From assembly GCA_027002755.1 (NCBI GenBank), contig JALWZI010000042.1, positions 1 through 8,221 on the forward strand: a DNA stretch of 8,221 nucleotides. Reading direction: 5' to 3'. The stretch is from Campylobacteraceae bacterium. Its GTDB lineage: Bacteria > Campylobacterota > Campylobacteria > Campylobacterales > Sulfurovaceae. Below are positions 1 to 5,207 of this stretch, in pieces (within the stretch, counting starts at the first letter, position 1; every line of letters begins with the position of its first letter). A program made the translations under genes and the position numbers. Under the pieces are notes generated by a model, which searched no databases, was not told the DNA's origin, and worked only from the letters and a program-made list of their open reading frames with translations.

Positions 1-1400
1 AGCAGAGCGATGATCAGGGTCTCGATGAGGGGGCGGAAGATATGCTGGGGGAAGTCCCCGACGAACATCAGCGGGAAGAGGACGGCGATAGTGGCCAGGG
101 TTCCGGCGAAGACCGGGGAGATGACCTCTTTGGTCCCTTTTTTGATAGCCGTCTGGAGATCCTCATGCTCTTCATTGAGGTGACGTTCGATATTCTCCAG
201 GACGACGACGGCATCGTCGGTGAGCATCCCCAGGGCCAGGATGATCGCCGTGTAGATGACGATGTTGAGTTCGCCGCCGGTGAGCCAGATGATCGCCATC
301 GTGGCGAAGAAGACCATAGGGATCGAAAGCCCCGCGGCGATGATCGCCCGGAAGTTGCCCAGGAAGATCATGATCACCAGCAGGGTGTAGATGATGGCGT
401 CGCGCAGGGCCTCGAGCATGTTGGTATTGGCGGTTTCGATGAGGTCGCGCTGGGTATCGGAGATGGAGAAGTCGATATTGGGATAGAGCTTCGCCAGCTT
501 CTTCATCTCGGCCCGGGCGGCTTTGGAGACCGCCAGGACGCTGCCGCCGGGGGCCCGCTGGATGGAGAGGGCGATTCCCTCCTTGCCGTTGCCGATGTAG
601 CCACTGGTGCGCTTCTGGTAGCTCCAGCTGATGGTGGCGATGTCCCCCAGGCGGAGATTGGGAAGAATCGGCAGCTGCTTGAGGCGCTCGATCTGATCCC
701 GCTCGCCGTAGTAGGTGATGGTGTAGAAGCTGTCCCTACCTTTGGTGAAGCCGACGGGGGTATCCTTGTCGATGGAGAAGATCGCCTTGGCCAGCTTGTC
801 GAAGTCTACGCCGTATTTTTTGGCCTTGAAGGGATCCACTTCGATATTGATGGCGCTCTGGTAGCCCCCGAAGACCTCCACGTTCCCGATGGCCGGATTG
901 CCCAGAAGATAGGGTTTGATGAAGCTGTCGGCGATCTTGCGGATGTCGGCGACGCTGATATTGGCGTCTTTGGCGGGGGTCAGGGTGATCACGTCCACAG
1001 GCAGGGTGAAATCCCCGGCGGTATAGACGGCGGGGGTGACGTTGCGGGGCAGACGGCCTTTGGCGATGGAGAGGGCGTTGGCCACGTCCACGGCGGCCGC
1101 TTCGAGCCCCTTTTTGTACTCGAACTCGGCCTTGACGATGGAGAAGTTGGCCACGTTGACGGAGCTGACATCCCGGACCATGGCGATCCGGGCGATCTCC
1201 TCCTCGATCGGCTTGCTCACCGTATTGGCGGCCACTTCGGCGGTAGCGCCGGGGACCTGGGTGATGACGACGACCTGGGGACGGTTGGCGTCGGGGAAGA
1301 GGTTTTTGGGCAGGAGCACCAGCGCCGCGATTCCGATGATGAAAAAGGCCAGGATCAGACTGTAGAGCTGATAGGGGCGTTTGTAGAAATAGTCAAACAT
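1..1400 (-). CDS. RND efflux pump inner-membrane permease, N-terminal part (cut by window edge)
   Basis: This gene encodes the proton-driven inner-membrane pump of a tripartite efflux system. The 466 residues in the window begin MFDYFYKRPYQLYSLILAFF, a short cytoplasmic start followed by TM1 (about residues 11-30). A large periplasmic porter region follows (about 31-330, with the family-typical VPGATAEVA at 49-57). TM2 to about TM4 come next, with GMLTDDAVVVLENIERH at 391-407. D395 and D396 match the paired proton-relay aspartates of TM4 in AcrB (D407/D408), so the pump looks competent as far as it is visible. The start ATG lies 2 nt after the adaptor stop codon, with GGGAG upstream inside the adaptor gene, which suggests translational coupling. 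The second half lies beyond the left edge. The family is clear. The substrate (drug, solvent, bile-like compound or metal) cannot be read from this part, and I saw no metal-binding methionine cluster. Confidence 0.93.
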   Translation of the reverse strand, partial: MFDYFYKRPYQLYSLILAFFIIGIAALVLLPKNLFPDANRPQVVVITQVPGATAEVAANTVSKPIEEEIARIAMVRDVSSVNVANFSIVKAEFEYKKGLEAAAVDVANALSIAKGRLPRNVTPAVYTAGDFTLPVDVITLTPAKDANISVADIRKIADSFIKPYLLGNPAIGNVEVFGGYQSAINIEVDPFKAKKYGVDFDKLAKAIFSIDKDTPVGFTKGRDSFYTITYYGERDQIERLKQLPILPNLRLGDIATISWSYQKRTSGYIGNGKEGIALSIQRAPGGSVLAVSKAARAEMKKLAKLYPNIDFSISDTQRDLIETANTNMLEALRDAIIYTLLVIMIFLGNFRAIIAAGLSIPMVFFATMAIIWLTGGELNIVIYTAIILALGMLTDDAVVVLENIERHLNEEHEDLQTAIKKGTKEVISPVFAGTLATIAVLFPLMFVGDFPQHIFRPLIETLIIAL

Positions 1401-1402
1401 CG

Positions 1403-2521
1403 CTACCGCTCCCCGCGCTCGTCACGAATCGGCTCCCGGATGACCGGGTAGCCGCCCATGAGTCTCAGCAGAATATCCGGCTTGGCCTTGACGATCTCTT
1501 TGCCGGCGAAGCGGTCATCCACCAGGACTCCTTCCTGACCGCTGGCTTTGAGGGTGACGGGGACAGGTTTGACTTTTTCTTTGCCGCTGAAGAGAAAGAG
1601 ATAGCTCTTGCCGTCGCGGTTGAGGAGGGTATCCATAGGCAGGAGCACCCCTTCGCCTTTGTAGACCACCACCGAGACCTCTTCCCGATTGCCGGTGGGA
1701 ATGTAGCGGTCGATATCGGCCCGGAATTCGTTCAAGCCGTTGAAGGTGGAGTGGAGCGGCGTGAGTGCGTACTCTTTGCCGGCGAAGTCGATCGCTTTGG
1801 CGCTGCCGGGAAGGCGGACCAGCAGATAGGTCCCCTCGGTCGCCGCCAGTTTGATGAGCGGTTTGCCCGGCATCGCCAGGTCACCCGGGGAGACGAGGCT
1901 CTTGGAGACCAGGCCGTCGATGGGGGCTTTGATGGTGGTATAGGAGAGGCTGTCCTCGATCGAGGTCTTTTCGGCCTGGAGTTTGAGGATCTTGGCTTTG
2001 ACCCCGGCGAGCTTGGCCCGTGTGACAGCGATCTTGACCTCTTCATTCTGATACTGCTCCCGGGAGGCGCCGCTGACCTTGAGCAGGGCGGCGGTGCGTT
2101 GATGGATCGCCTCGAGGTTCTTGAGGGTCGCTTCGGTGGCGATCAGCTCCTCTTTGGCCCCCTCGATGGAGTTTTCAATCGCCTGGAGATTGGCTTTGAG
2201 TGAACTGTCATCCAGCTGGACCAGAACCTCCCCTTTCTTGACCCGTTCTCCCGCTTTTTTGACGGAGAGGACCCGGGCGGAGACCTTGGACGCGATGACG
2301 GTGTCGTTGTCGTTCTGGGCCAGGGCGATGTAGGGGAGGGTCAGCTTGACCGGCCCTTTTTTGGCCTGGAGGGTCTCGACGCTGACGGCATACGCTTTGG
2401 CCACAGGAGTTTTGGCCTCCTGGGCCTTGCGGGCTTTGACGAGCCGGACGGCGCCGATCACCAGCAGGGCGACGATGATGAGGAAGATCAGGATTTTGAG
2501 GAGTTTTTTCGAGGTTTTCAT
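1403..2521 (-). CDS. periplasmic adaptor (membrane fusion protein, HlyD/AcrA type) of RND efflux system
   Basis: This 372-residue adaptor links the RND pump to the outer-membrane channel across the periplasm. Residues 1-6 are basic (MKTSKK) and 7-25 are a hydrophobic stretch. No lipobox cysteine follows, so it is probably held by an N-terminal membrane anchor rather than a lipid. The two half-lipoyl motifs are at about 74-106 (VIASKVSARVLSVKKAGERV) and 194-226 (TTIKAPIDGLVSKSLVSPGD). They flank an alpha-helical hairpin rich in Lys, Glu, Ala and Leu (about 107-193). Beta-barrel and membrane-proximal domains follow from about 227. An in-frame ATG exists 39 nt upstream at 2560. I chose 2521 because AAGGAA lies 7 nt before it, and because the upstream extension would be encoded by intergenic heptamer repeats. 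It lies between the channel and pump genes and ends 2 nt before the pump start. Confidence 0.93.
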   Translation of the reverse strand: MKTSKKLLKILIFLIIVALLVIGAVRLVKARKAQEAKTPVAKAYAVSVETLQAKKGPVKLTLPYIALAQNDNDTVIASKVSARVLSVKKAGERVKKGEVLVQLDDSSLKANLQAIENSIEGAKEELIATEATLKNLEAIHQRTAALLKVSGASREQYQNEEVKIAVTRAKLAGVKAKILKLQAEKTSIEDSLSYTTIKAPIDGLVSKSLVSPGDLAMPGKPLIKLAATEGTYLLVRLPGSAKAIDFAGKEYALTPLHSTFNGLNEFRADIDRYIPTGNREEVSVVVYKGEGVLLPMDTLLNRDGKSYLFLFSGKEKVKPVPVTLKASGQEGVLVDDRFAGKEIVKAKPDILLRLMGGYPVIREPIRDERGER

Positions 2522-2528
2522 TACACTA

Positions 2529-2534
2529 TTCCTT
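2529..2534 (-). promoter_or_regulatory. ribosome binding site that fixes the adaptor start
   Basis: The minus strand reads AAGGAA here, separated by 7 nt from the ATG at 2521. This favours 2521 over the in-frame ATG at 2560, which lies within repeat sequence. Confidence 0.7.
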
Positions 2535-2545
2535 ATCTTTGTTGA

Positions 2546-2591
2546 TTGGGCATTAGGCATTGAGATTTGCTATGCAAATCGGTATTGGGCA
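2546..2591. repeat. heptamer repeats flanking a 7-bp hairpin in the channel-adaptor gap
   Basis: The gap of 102 nt between the channel stop and the adaptor start contains two tandem heptamers, TTGGGCA (2546-2552) and TTAGGCA (2553-2559). A perfect inverted repeat follows: GATTTGC (2564-2570), loop TAT, GCAAATC (2574-2580). Then comes a further TTGGGCA at 2585-2591. The heptamers are close relatives of the TTRGTCA heptamers at 4903-4923, where a three-base-loop hairpin is again the neighbour. In the operon transcript the hairpin would sit between two cistrons that otherwise lack an intergenic signal. It could affect mRNA processing or relative expression, but it has no U-tract and is not a canonical terminator. 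Confidence 0.7.
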
Positions 2592-2623
2592 CTTTCCTAT
2601 TACGATTATGCATCGTTTGATCC

Positions 2624-3910
2624 TCAGCGTACGATTTTTTCCAGATCGTTGCCGTAGAGGAAGGCAAGCTGGGCCAGGGTCTGCCAGTATTGGGCCTTGC
2701 TTTTATAGAGATTGGCCCGGGCGTCGAAGAGGGCATCGACGTAGCGCAGGTACTCCTCCAGGGTCATCCGGCCGTCGTCATAGCTGGTCTTGGCGATGGC
2801 AAGAAGTTTTTTCCGGTTGGTGATGTTGTGGCGGTTGAGGCGGACACTTTTGGCCAGCAGCCTCAGCTGCCGGGAGAGGGTGTCGGCTTTGCTCTGCAGC
2901 TCCTCGGCGGTTTTGGCCAGTTCGGTACCGCTTTTGAGAGCATGGATCCTTGCCTGTTCGATGCTTTTGTACTGATGCATATCGAAAAGGGGCATCTTGA
3001 GATTGATGCCGATTCCGCCGTAGTCTCTCTGGACATTGTTGCCGCTGAAATAGCTCTCGCCGTAACCGCGGCTGATATCCCCTTTGAGATAGAGCGAGGG
3101 GAGGAGCTTCTCCTTCTCGGCTTCGACGGCGAGACGGTCGGCGGCGTTCCTGGCTTTGAGGGGCTGGAGGGCCAGGAACTCCCCTTTGCGGTATCGGCCG
3201 TGGCGCTCCATGGCGACGGCCCGCCGAAGGGAGACACCGGTGAGGGTGCGGATGACGGCCAGCACGTTCTCCCGCTGGATCTCGATAGCGTTGATGGCGA
3301 TGTCGATCTGATCGATCCGCTCCTGGACCTTGAAGAGCGCCGAGCGGGGAACCCGGCCGCTTTTTACCTTGACGCGGACGATCTTTTCGGTGGTGGCGAG
3401 GGTGGCACGTTTTTTGCGGAGCGCCTTTTCCAGTTCCTGCAGGTAGATCAGGTTGGCGTTGCTCCCGACCACCGTCGCTTCGTCCTTGAGGATATCGAGG
3501 CGTTTTTTGGCCCGGGCGGAGTGCTGCATCATCGCCGCTTTGTCGGCCAGGGTATAGAGGGACATGACGAAGATCGGCATGGAGAGGGTCGCTCCGACCC
3601 GGCTGATGTCATTGCTGAAGGGATAGTTGCCGCTGCCGTCCCCGACAGGCGGGGGGCCAAATTTGGCATTTTCCGTAGGGGTGGCAGGCCGGAGATTGGT
3701 CGGGCTGTTGTAGTGGGTGATGCTGCCAAAAAGCTCGATCTTGGGATAGAGCTGGGAGTGGACCAGATCGAGGGCGTTGCCGGCTTCCCGGACACCGAGC
3801 TCTCCGAGCTGGGCGTTGTAGTGGTGTTTGACCCCCTCGAGGAGGGTATGGATGTTCGCTGCCTGGATCGAGAGGGTCAGCAGAGAAAGTGTCAGGGTTT
3901 TCTTCAGCAT
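2624..3910 (-). CDS. TolC-family outer-membrane efflux channel
   Basis: This gene encodes the outer-membrane exit duct of the efflux system (428 residues). Residues 1-17 form a signal peptide (MLKKTLTLSLLTLSIQA) with probable cleavage after Ala17. No Cys follows, so it is not an OprM-type lipoprotein. The mature protein shows the two structural repeats of outer-membrane efflux proteins. Each has a strand segment (LYPKIELFGS at 54-63, LLPSLYLKGDISRGYG at 269-284) and a second strand with the family's MP turn (GATLSMPIFV at 106-115, GINLKMPLFD at 301-310). Long coiled-coil helices follow, at about 116-225 and 312-415. The tail YDDGRMTLEEYLRYVDALFD (377-396) is the typical periplasmic-tip helix of the family. 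The start ATG lies inside the end of the repressor gene (7-nt overlap), with AAGG upstream. The length is usual for the family. The family call is firm, but orthology to a named channel is not claimed. Confidence 0.93.
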   Translation of the reverse strand: MLKKTLTLSLLTLSIQAANIHTLLEGVKHHYNAQLGELGVREAGNALDLVHSQLYPKIELFGSITHYNSPTNLRPATPTENAKFGPPPVGDGSGNYPFSNDISRVGATLSMPIFVMSLYTLADKAAMMQHSARAKKRLDILKDEATVVGSNANLIYLQELEKALRKKRATLATTEKIVRVKVKSGRVPRSALFKVQERIDQIDIAINAIEIQRENVLAVIRTLTGVSLRRAVAMERHGRYRKGEFLALQPLKARNAADRLAVEAEKEKLLPSLYLKGDISRGYGESYFSGNNVQRDYGGIGINLKMPLFDMHQYKSIEQARIHALKSGTELAKTAEELQSKADTLSRQLRLLAKSVRLNRHNITNRKKLLAIAKTSYDDGRMTLEEYLRYVDALFDARANLYKSKAQYWQTLAQLAFLYGNDLEKIVR

Positions 3911-4515
3911 GTCAGGGCCTTTTGGATCTTTTCCGAGAGGTTAGGGATGATATCCTCCAAGTCGGGGTTGATGTGCTCTTTGGCGCCGTCGAGACGTTCC
4001 AAGACGGTTTTGCGCAGTGCGGCGGTGGTCTGGTAGTTGGTCAGTGTAGAGACGATCATCAGCTGGATCATGAAGGGGTTCTCTTCCCGGAAGAGGCCGC
4101 GCTGTCTGCCCTCCCGGAGGATCTCGTCGAGACGCCCCAGGATGATCGAGAGGTTTTTGATGCAGTTTTCCGGCAGCGACTGGGCCCCGTCGGCCAGCTC
4201 CCGGGCGAAGATCGCTCCGAAATCGCTGTCTTCGACGAGGTAGTGACCGAAGGTCTCCACGTAGGCGCGTATCGCTTCCATGGGGTCCTCCTTTTGCGTC
4301 TCCTGGAGGATCTTTTCGGAGATAAGGTTGAAGCGCTGGCAGAGGACCGCTTCGTAGAGGCTCTGTTTGTCCTTGAAGTGGTAGTAGATGGCGGGTTTGG
4401 TGATGCCGCACTCGTCGGCGATCTCCTCCAGGGCGGTTTTGGGGTAGCCCCGCTCGGAGAAGAGATGGGCGGCGACATCGAGGATGTGCTCTTTGCGTGA
4501 TCGGGTTTGTGTCAT
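3904..4515 (-). CDS. TetR/AcrR-family transcriptional repressor of the efflux operon
   Basis: This is a one-component repressor of 203 residues, the usual TetR-family length. The N-terminal DNA-binding domain covers about residues 8-55: RKEHILDVAAHLFSERGYPK leads into the helix-turn-helix at about 27-50, TALEEIADECGITKPAIYYH, then FKDKQSLYEAV. The remainder (about 60-203) is a helical ligand-binding and dimerisation domain of low conservation, so the inducer cannot be named. The gene is first in the minus-strand operon and its stop overlaps the channel start by 7 nt, so repressor and channel are co-expressed and probably translationally coupled. AAGGA lies 8 nt before the ATG. The inverted repeats just upstream are the natural candidates for its own operator. 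By analogy with AcrR-like regulators, it should repress the operon until a pump substrate binds, but that is inference. Confidence 0.92.
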   Translation of the reverse strand: MTQTRSRKEHILDVAAHLFSERGYPKTALEEIADECGITKPAIYYHFKDKQSLYEAVLCQRFNLISEKILQETQKEDPMEAIRAYVETFGHYLVEDSDFGAIFARELADGAQSLPENCIKNLSIILGRLDEILREGRQRGLFREENPFMIQLMIVSTLTNYQTTAALRKTVLERLDGAKEHINPDLEDIIPNLSEKIQKALTC

Positions 4516-4525
4516 TGTCTGGATC

Positions 4526-4541
4526 CTTACTGACTGGTAAG
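4526..4541. promoter_or_regulatory. candidate TetR-type operator, inverted repeat 1
   Basis: CTTAC, a 6-nt spacer (TGACTG), then GTAAG form a perfect 5-bp inverted repeat 11 nt upstream of the repressor start. Its left arm overlaps the repressor ribosome-binding site and it would lie near the predicted transcription start. It shares 3 bp with the second inverted repeat. TetR-family dimers bind such sites, but binding by this repressor is inferred from position only. Confidence 0.4.
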
Positions 4542-4560
4542 TTGAATTTTAGATCAACTT
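4539..4560. promoter_or_regulatory. candidate TetR-type operator, inverted repeat 2, over the repressor -10 box
   Basis: AAGTTGA (4539-4545), an 8-nt A/T-rich spacer, then TCAACTT (4554-4560) form a perfect 7-bp inverted repeat with a 22-bp footprint. The minus-strand -10-like box TAAAAT (4551-4546) lies inside the spacer, so a bound dimer would occlude RNA polymerase. This repeat is stronger than repeat 1 and is my preferred operator for autorepression of the efflux operon. Confidence 0.5.
4546..4551 (-). promoter_or_regulatory. probable -10 box of the efflux operon promoter
   Basis: TAAAAT on the minus strand lies 31-36 nt upstream of the repressor ATG, leaving room for a leader of about 25 nt and the AAGGA ribosome-binding site. 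I see no good -35 hexamer at the usual spacing. Weak -35 boxes are common in Campylobacterota sigma-70 promoters, so the box is plausible but not proven. Confidence 0.4.
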
Positions 4561-4589
4561 TCCTTGATCGATTCTGAAATGGTTAAGTA

Positions 4590-4598
4590 TGCTACAAT
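4590..4598 (+). promoter_or_regulatory. probable extended -10 promoter of the small acidic gene
   Basis: TGCTACAAT, an extended -10 element (TGn followed by TACAAT, one mismatch from TATAAT), ends 23 nt before the ATG at 4622. There is no clear -35 box. Transcription would start near 4605, giving a very short leader that carries AAGGA (4612-4616), 5 nt before the start codon. Its position rules against the in-frame ATG at 4589, which would overlap this element. Confidence 0.5.
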
Positions 4599-4621
4599 TT
4601 TTCCAAAAAAGAAGGATTCGG

Positions 4622-4876
4622 ATGAAACCCACCGAAAAACTGAAGAACCTGGTCATGAACGAGCTGATGCCCGACCTGGAGGAGGCGATCGACGAGATCT
4701 TCGCCATGGTGGAGAAGGAGAAGATGATCTCTCTGGCCGACCGGGAGGAGCTGGAGGCGATGCAGGAGATGCACGCCGAGTGCCGGGAGATCCTCATCGA
4801 GATCGAGAGCGGTGAGATGGAGGACGACGAAGCGGCGGAGCTGCTTTCCGAACTGGTGGAGATTAAGAGCGAATAA
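4622..4876 (+). CDS. small, strongly acidic helical protein of unknown function
   Basis: I do not recognise this 84-residue protein. It begins MKPTEKLKNLVMNELMPDLE. It has no signal peptide, no membrane segment and only one Cys (C54), so it is probably cytoplasmic. I count 27 acidic residues (22 Glu, 5 Asp) against 8 basic ones, and there is no Pro after residue 17, which suggests two or three long helices (about 3-35, 38-63 and 67-82). The start at 4622 is supported by AAGGA 5 nt upstream and an extended -10 box. It is divergent from the repressor gene, with a 106-nt shared control region, so the repressor might also influence it. It is a plausible real gene: good ribosome-binding site, plausible promoter, G/C-rich third codon positions like its neighbours, and a structured 3' end. 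The role is unknown; a small protein-protein regulator or adaptor is only one possibility. Confidence 0.75.
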   Translation: MKPTEKLKNLVMNELMPDLEEAIDEIFAMVEKEKMISLADREELEAMQEMHAECREILIEIESGEMEDDEAAELLSELVEIKSE

Positions 4877-4897
4877 GCACGAGACGTGCTTATTCGC
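4869..4897 (+). terminator. perfect 13-bp hairpin overlapping the stop codon of the small gene
   Basis: GCGAATAAGCACG (4869-4881), loop AGA, then CGTGCTTATTCGC (4885-4897) form a perfect 13-bp stem with a three-base loop. The TAA stop codon (4874-4876) lies in the left arm. No run of T follows, so this is not a textbook intrinsic terminator. It may end or stabilise the small-gene transcript, or be part of a mobile palindrome family. The hairpin itself is certain; its role as a terminator is inference. Confidence 0.55.
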
Positions 4898-4902
4898 GGT
4901 TA

Positions 4903-4923
4903 TTGGTCATTAGTCATTGGTCA
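4903..4923. repeat. three tandem heptamers, TTRGTCA type
   Basis: Three contiguous 7-bp units occur here: TTGGTCA, then TTAGTCA, then TTGGTCA. They directly follow the 13-bp hairpin. The channel-adaptor gap has the sister form with G in place of T at the fifth base. The array is too short and lacks spacers, so it is not CRISPR. It resembles the short tandem heptanucleotide repeats known from intergenic regions of cyanobacteria. Confidence 0.7.
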
Positions 4924-4939
4924 GTGGGGGATAAACCTT

Positions 4940-5025
4940 CGTCATTCCGGGCTTGACCCGGAATCCAGGGCATCGAATACCCATTACCATTAAACTGTGG
5001 ATCCTGAATCAAGTTCAGGATGACG
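4940..5025. repeat. 86-bp REP/BIME-like element: two inverted 28-bp palindromes
   Basis: Two 28-bp units in opposite orientation (4940-4967 and 4998-5025) are separated by 30 bp. Each is itself a hairpin with an 8-bp perfect stem and a five-base loop. The first has stem ATTCCGGG (4944-4951) / CCCGGAAT (4957-4964) with loop CTTGA. The second has stem ATCCTGAA (5001-5008) / TTCAGGAT (5014-5021) with loop TCAAG, the exact complement. The flanks CGTCAT and ATCCA are also conserved. The units differ at 8 of 28 bases, and all 8 form four compensatory base-pair changes. This is the architecture of interspersed palindromic repeats (REP or BIME type). It lies between convergent gene ends and encodes nothing. 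Confidence 0.8.
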
Positions 5026-5042
5026 AGAACTACTTCTCTTCT

Positions 5043-5155
5043 CTCGTTCCCACCATCCTGGTGGGAATGCATTTCCCAGACATGATGGTATGAAACGCGT
5101 ATGGAGAAGATGCGGAAGTTCCGTGGTAGTTCCTACAGAGGACGGTTGGAACAAG
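5043..5155. repeat. 113-bp palindromic element with imperfect terminal inverted repeats
   Basis: The left end CTCGTTCCCACC (5043-5054) matches the reverse complement of the right end GGTTGGAACAAG (5144-5155) at 10 of 12 positions. With the next five bases it matches 14 of 17. The left end also folds alone into a perfect 9-bp hairpin: TTCCCACCA (5047-5055), loop TCC, TGGTGGGAA (5059-5067). The interior has no credible coding frame. It looks like a second intergenic palindromic element, or a degenerate miniature mobile element, placed 17 bp after the first. I do not see a confident target-site duplication. Confidence 0.5.
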
Positions 5156-5186
5156 TGGATTTGACAGAGTTTGTGCGCCAGTATAA

Positions 5187-5207
5187 ACTCCTAACTCCTC
5201 ACTCCAC
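5187..5207. repeat. three tandem heptamers, ACTCCnn type, at the end of glmS
   Basis: Three contiguous 7-bp units occur here: ACTCCTA, then ACTCCTC, then ACTCCAC. The last unit and part of the second carry the stop codon and the final residues of glmS. Only three units are present and they are not identical, so chance similarity cannot be fully excluded. The 7-bp period matches the other two heptamer sites in this window. Confidence 0.5.

Noticed and set aside
42..1451. Long open frame on the plus strand opposite the RND pump gene
   Set aside because: Translation is Asp/Gly-rich with no family features and is antisense to a clear RND permease. It is a by-product of GC-rich codon usage on the other strand.
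2522..2560. Upstream ATG at 2560 as the adaptor start
   Set aside because: The extra 13 residues are encoded by the heptamer repeats and come before the signal-anchor. The ATG at 2521 has a well-spaced AAGGAA.
2605..2610. Internal minus-strand promoter (CATAAT) before the adaptor gene
   Set aside because: The box is close to consensus but has neither an extended TGn nor a -35 partner, and the A/T-rich gap easily yields such matches. It is left as unsupported.
2690..4036. 448-codon open frame on the plus strand opposite the channel gene
   Set aside because: It mirrors the TolC-family gene codon by codon, has acidic low-complexity composition and no recognisable domain.
4589..4621. Upstream ATG at 4589 as the start of the small acidic protein
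   Set aside because: It overlaps the extended -10 element, adds a basic stretch out of character with the protein, and lacks a ribosome-binding site.
4903..4923. CRISPR-like array
   Set aside because: Units are 7 bp, directly adjacent and without spacers.
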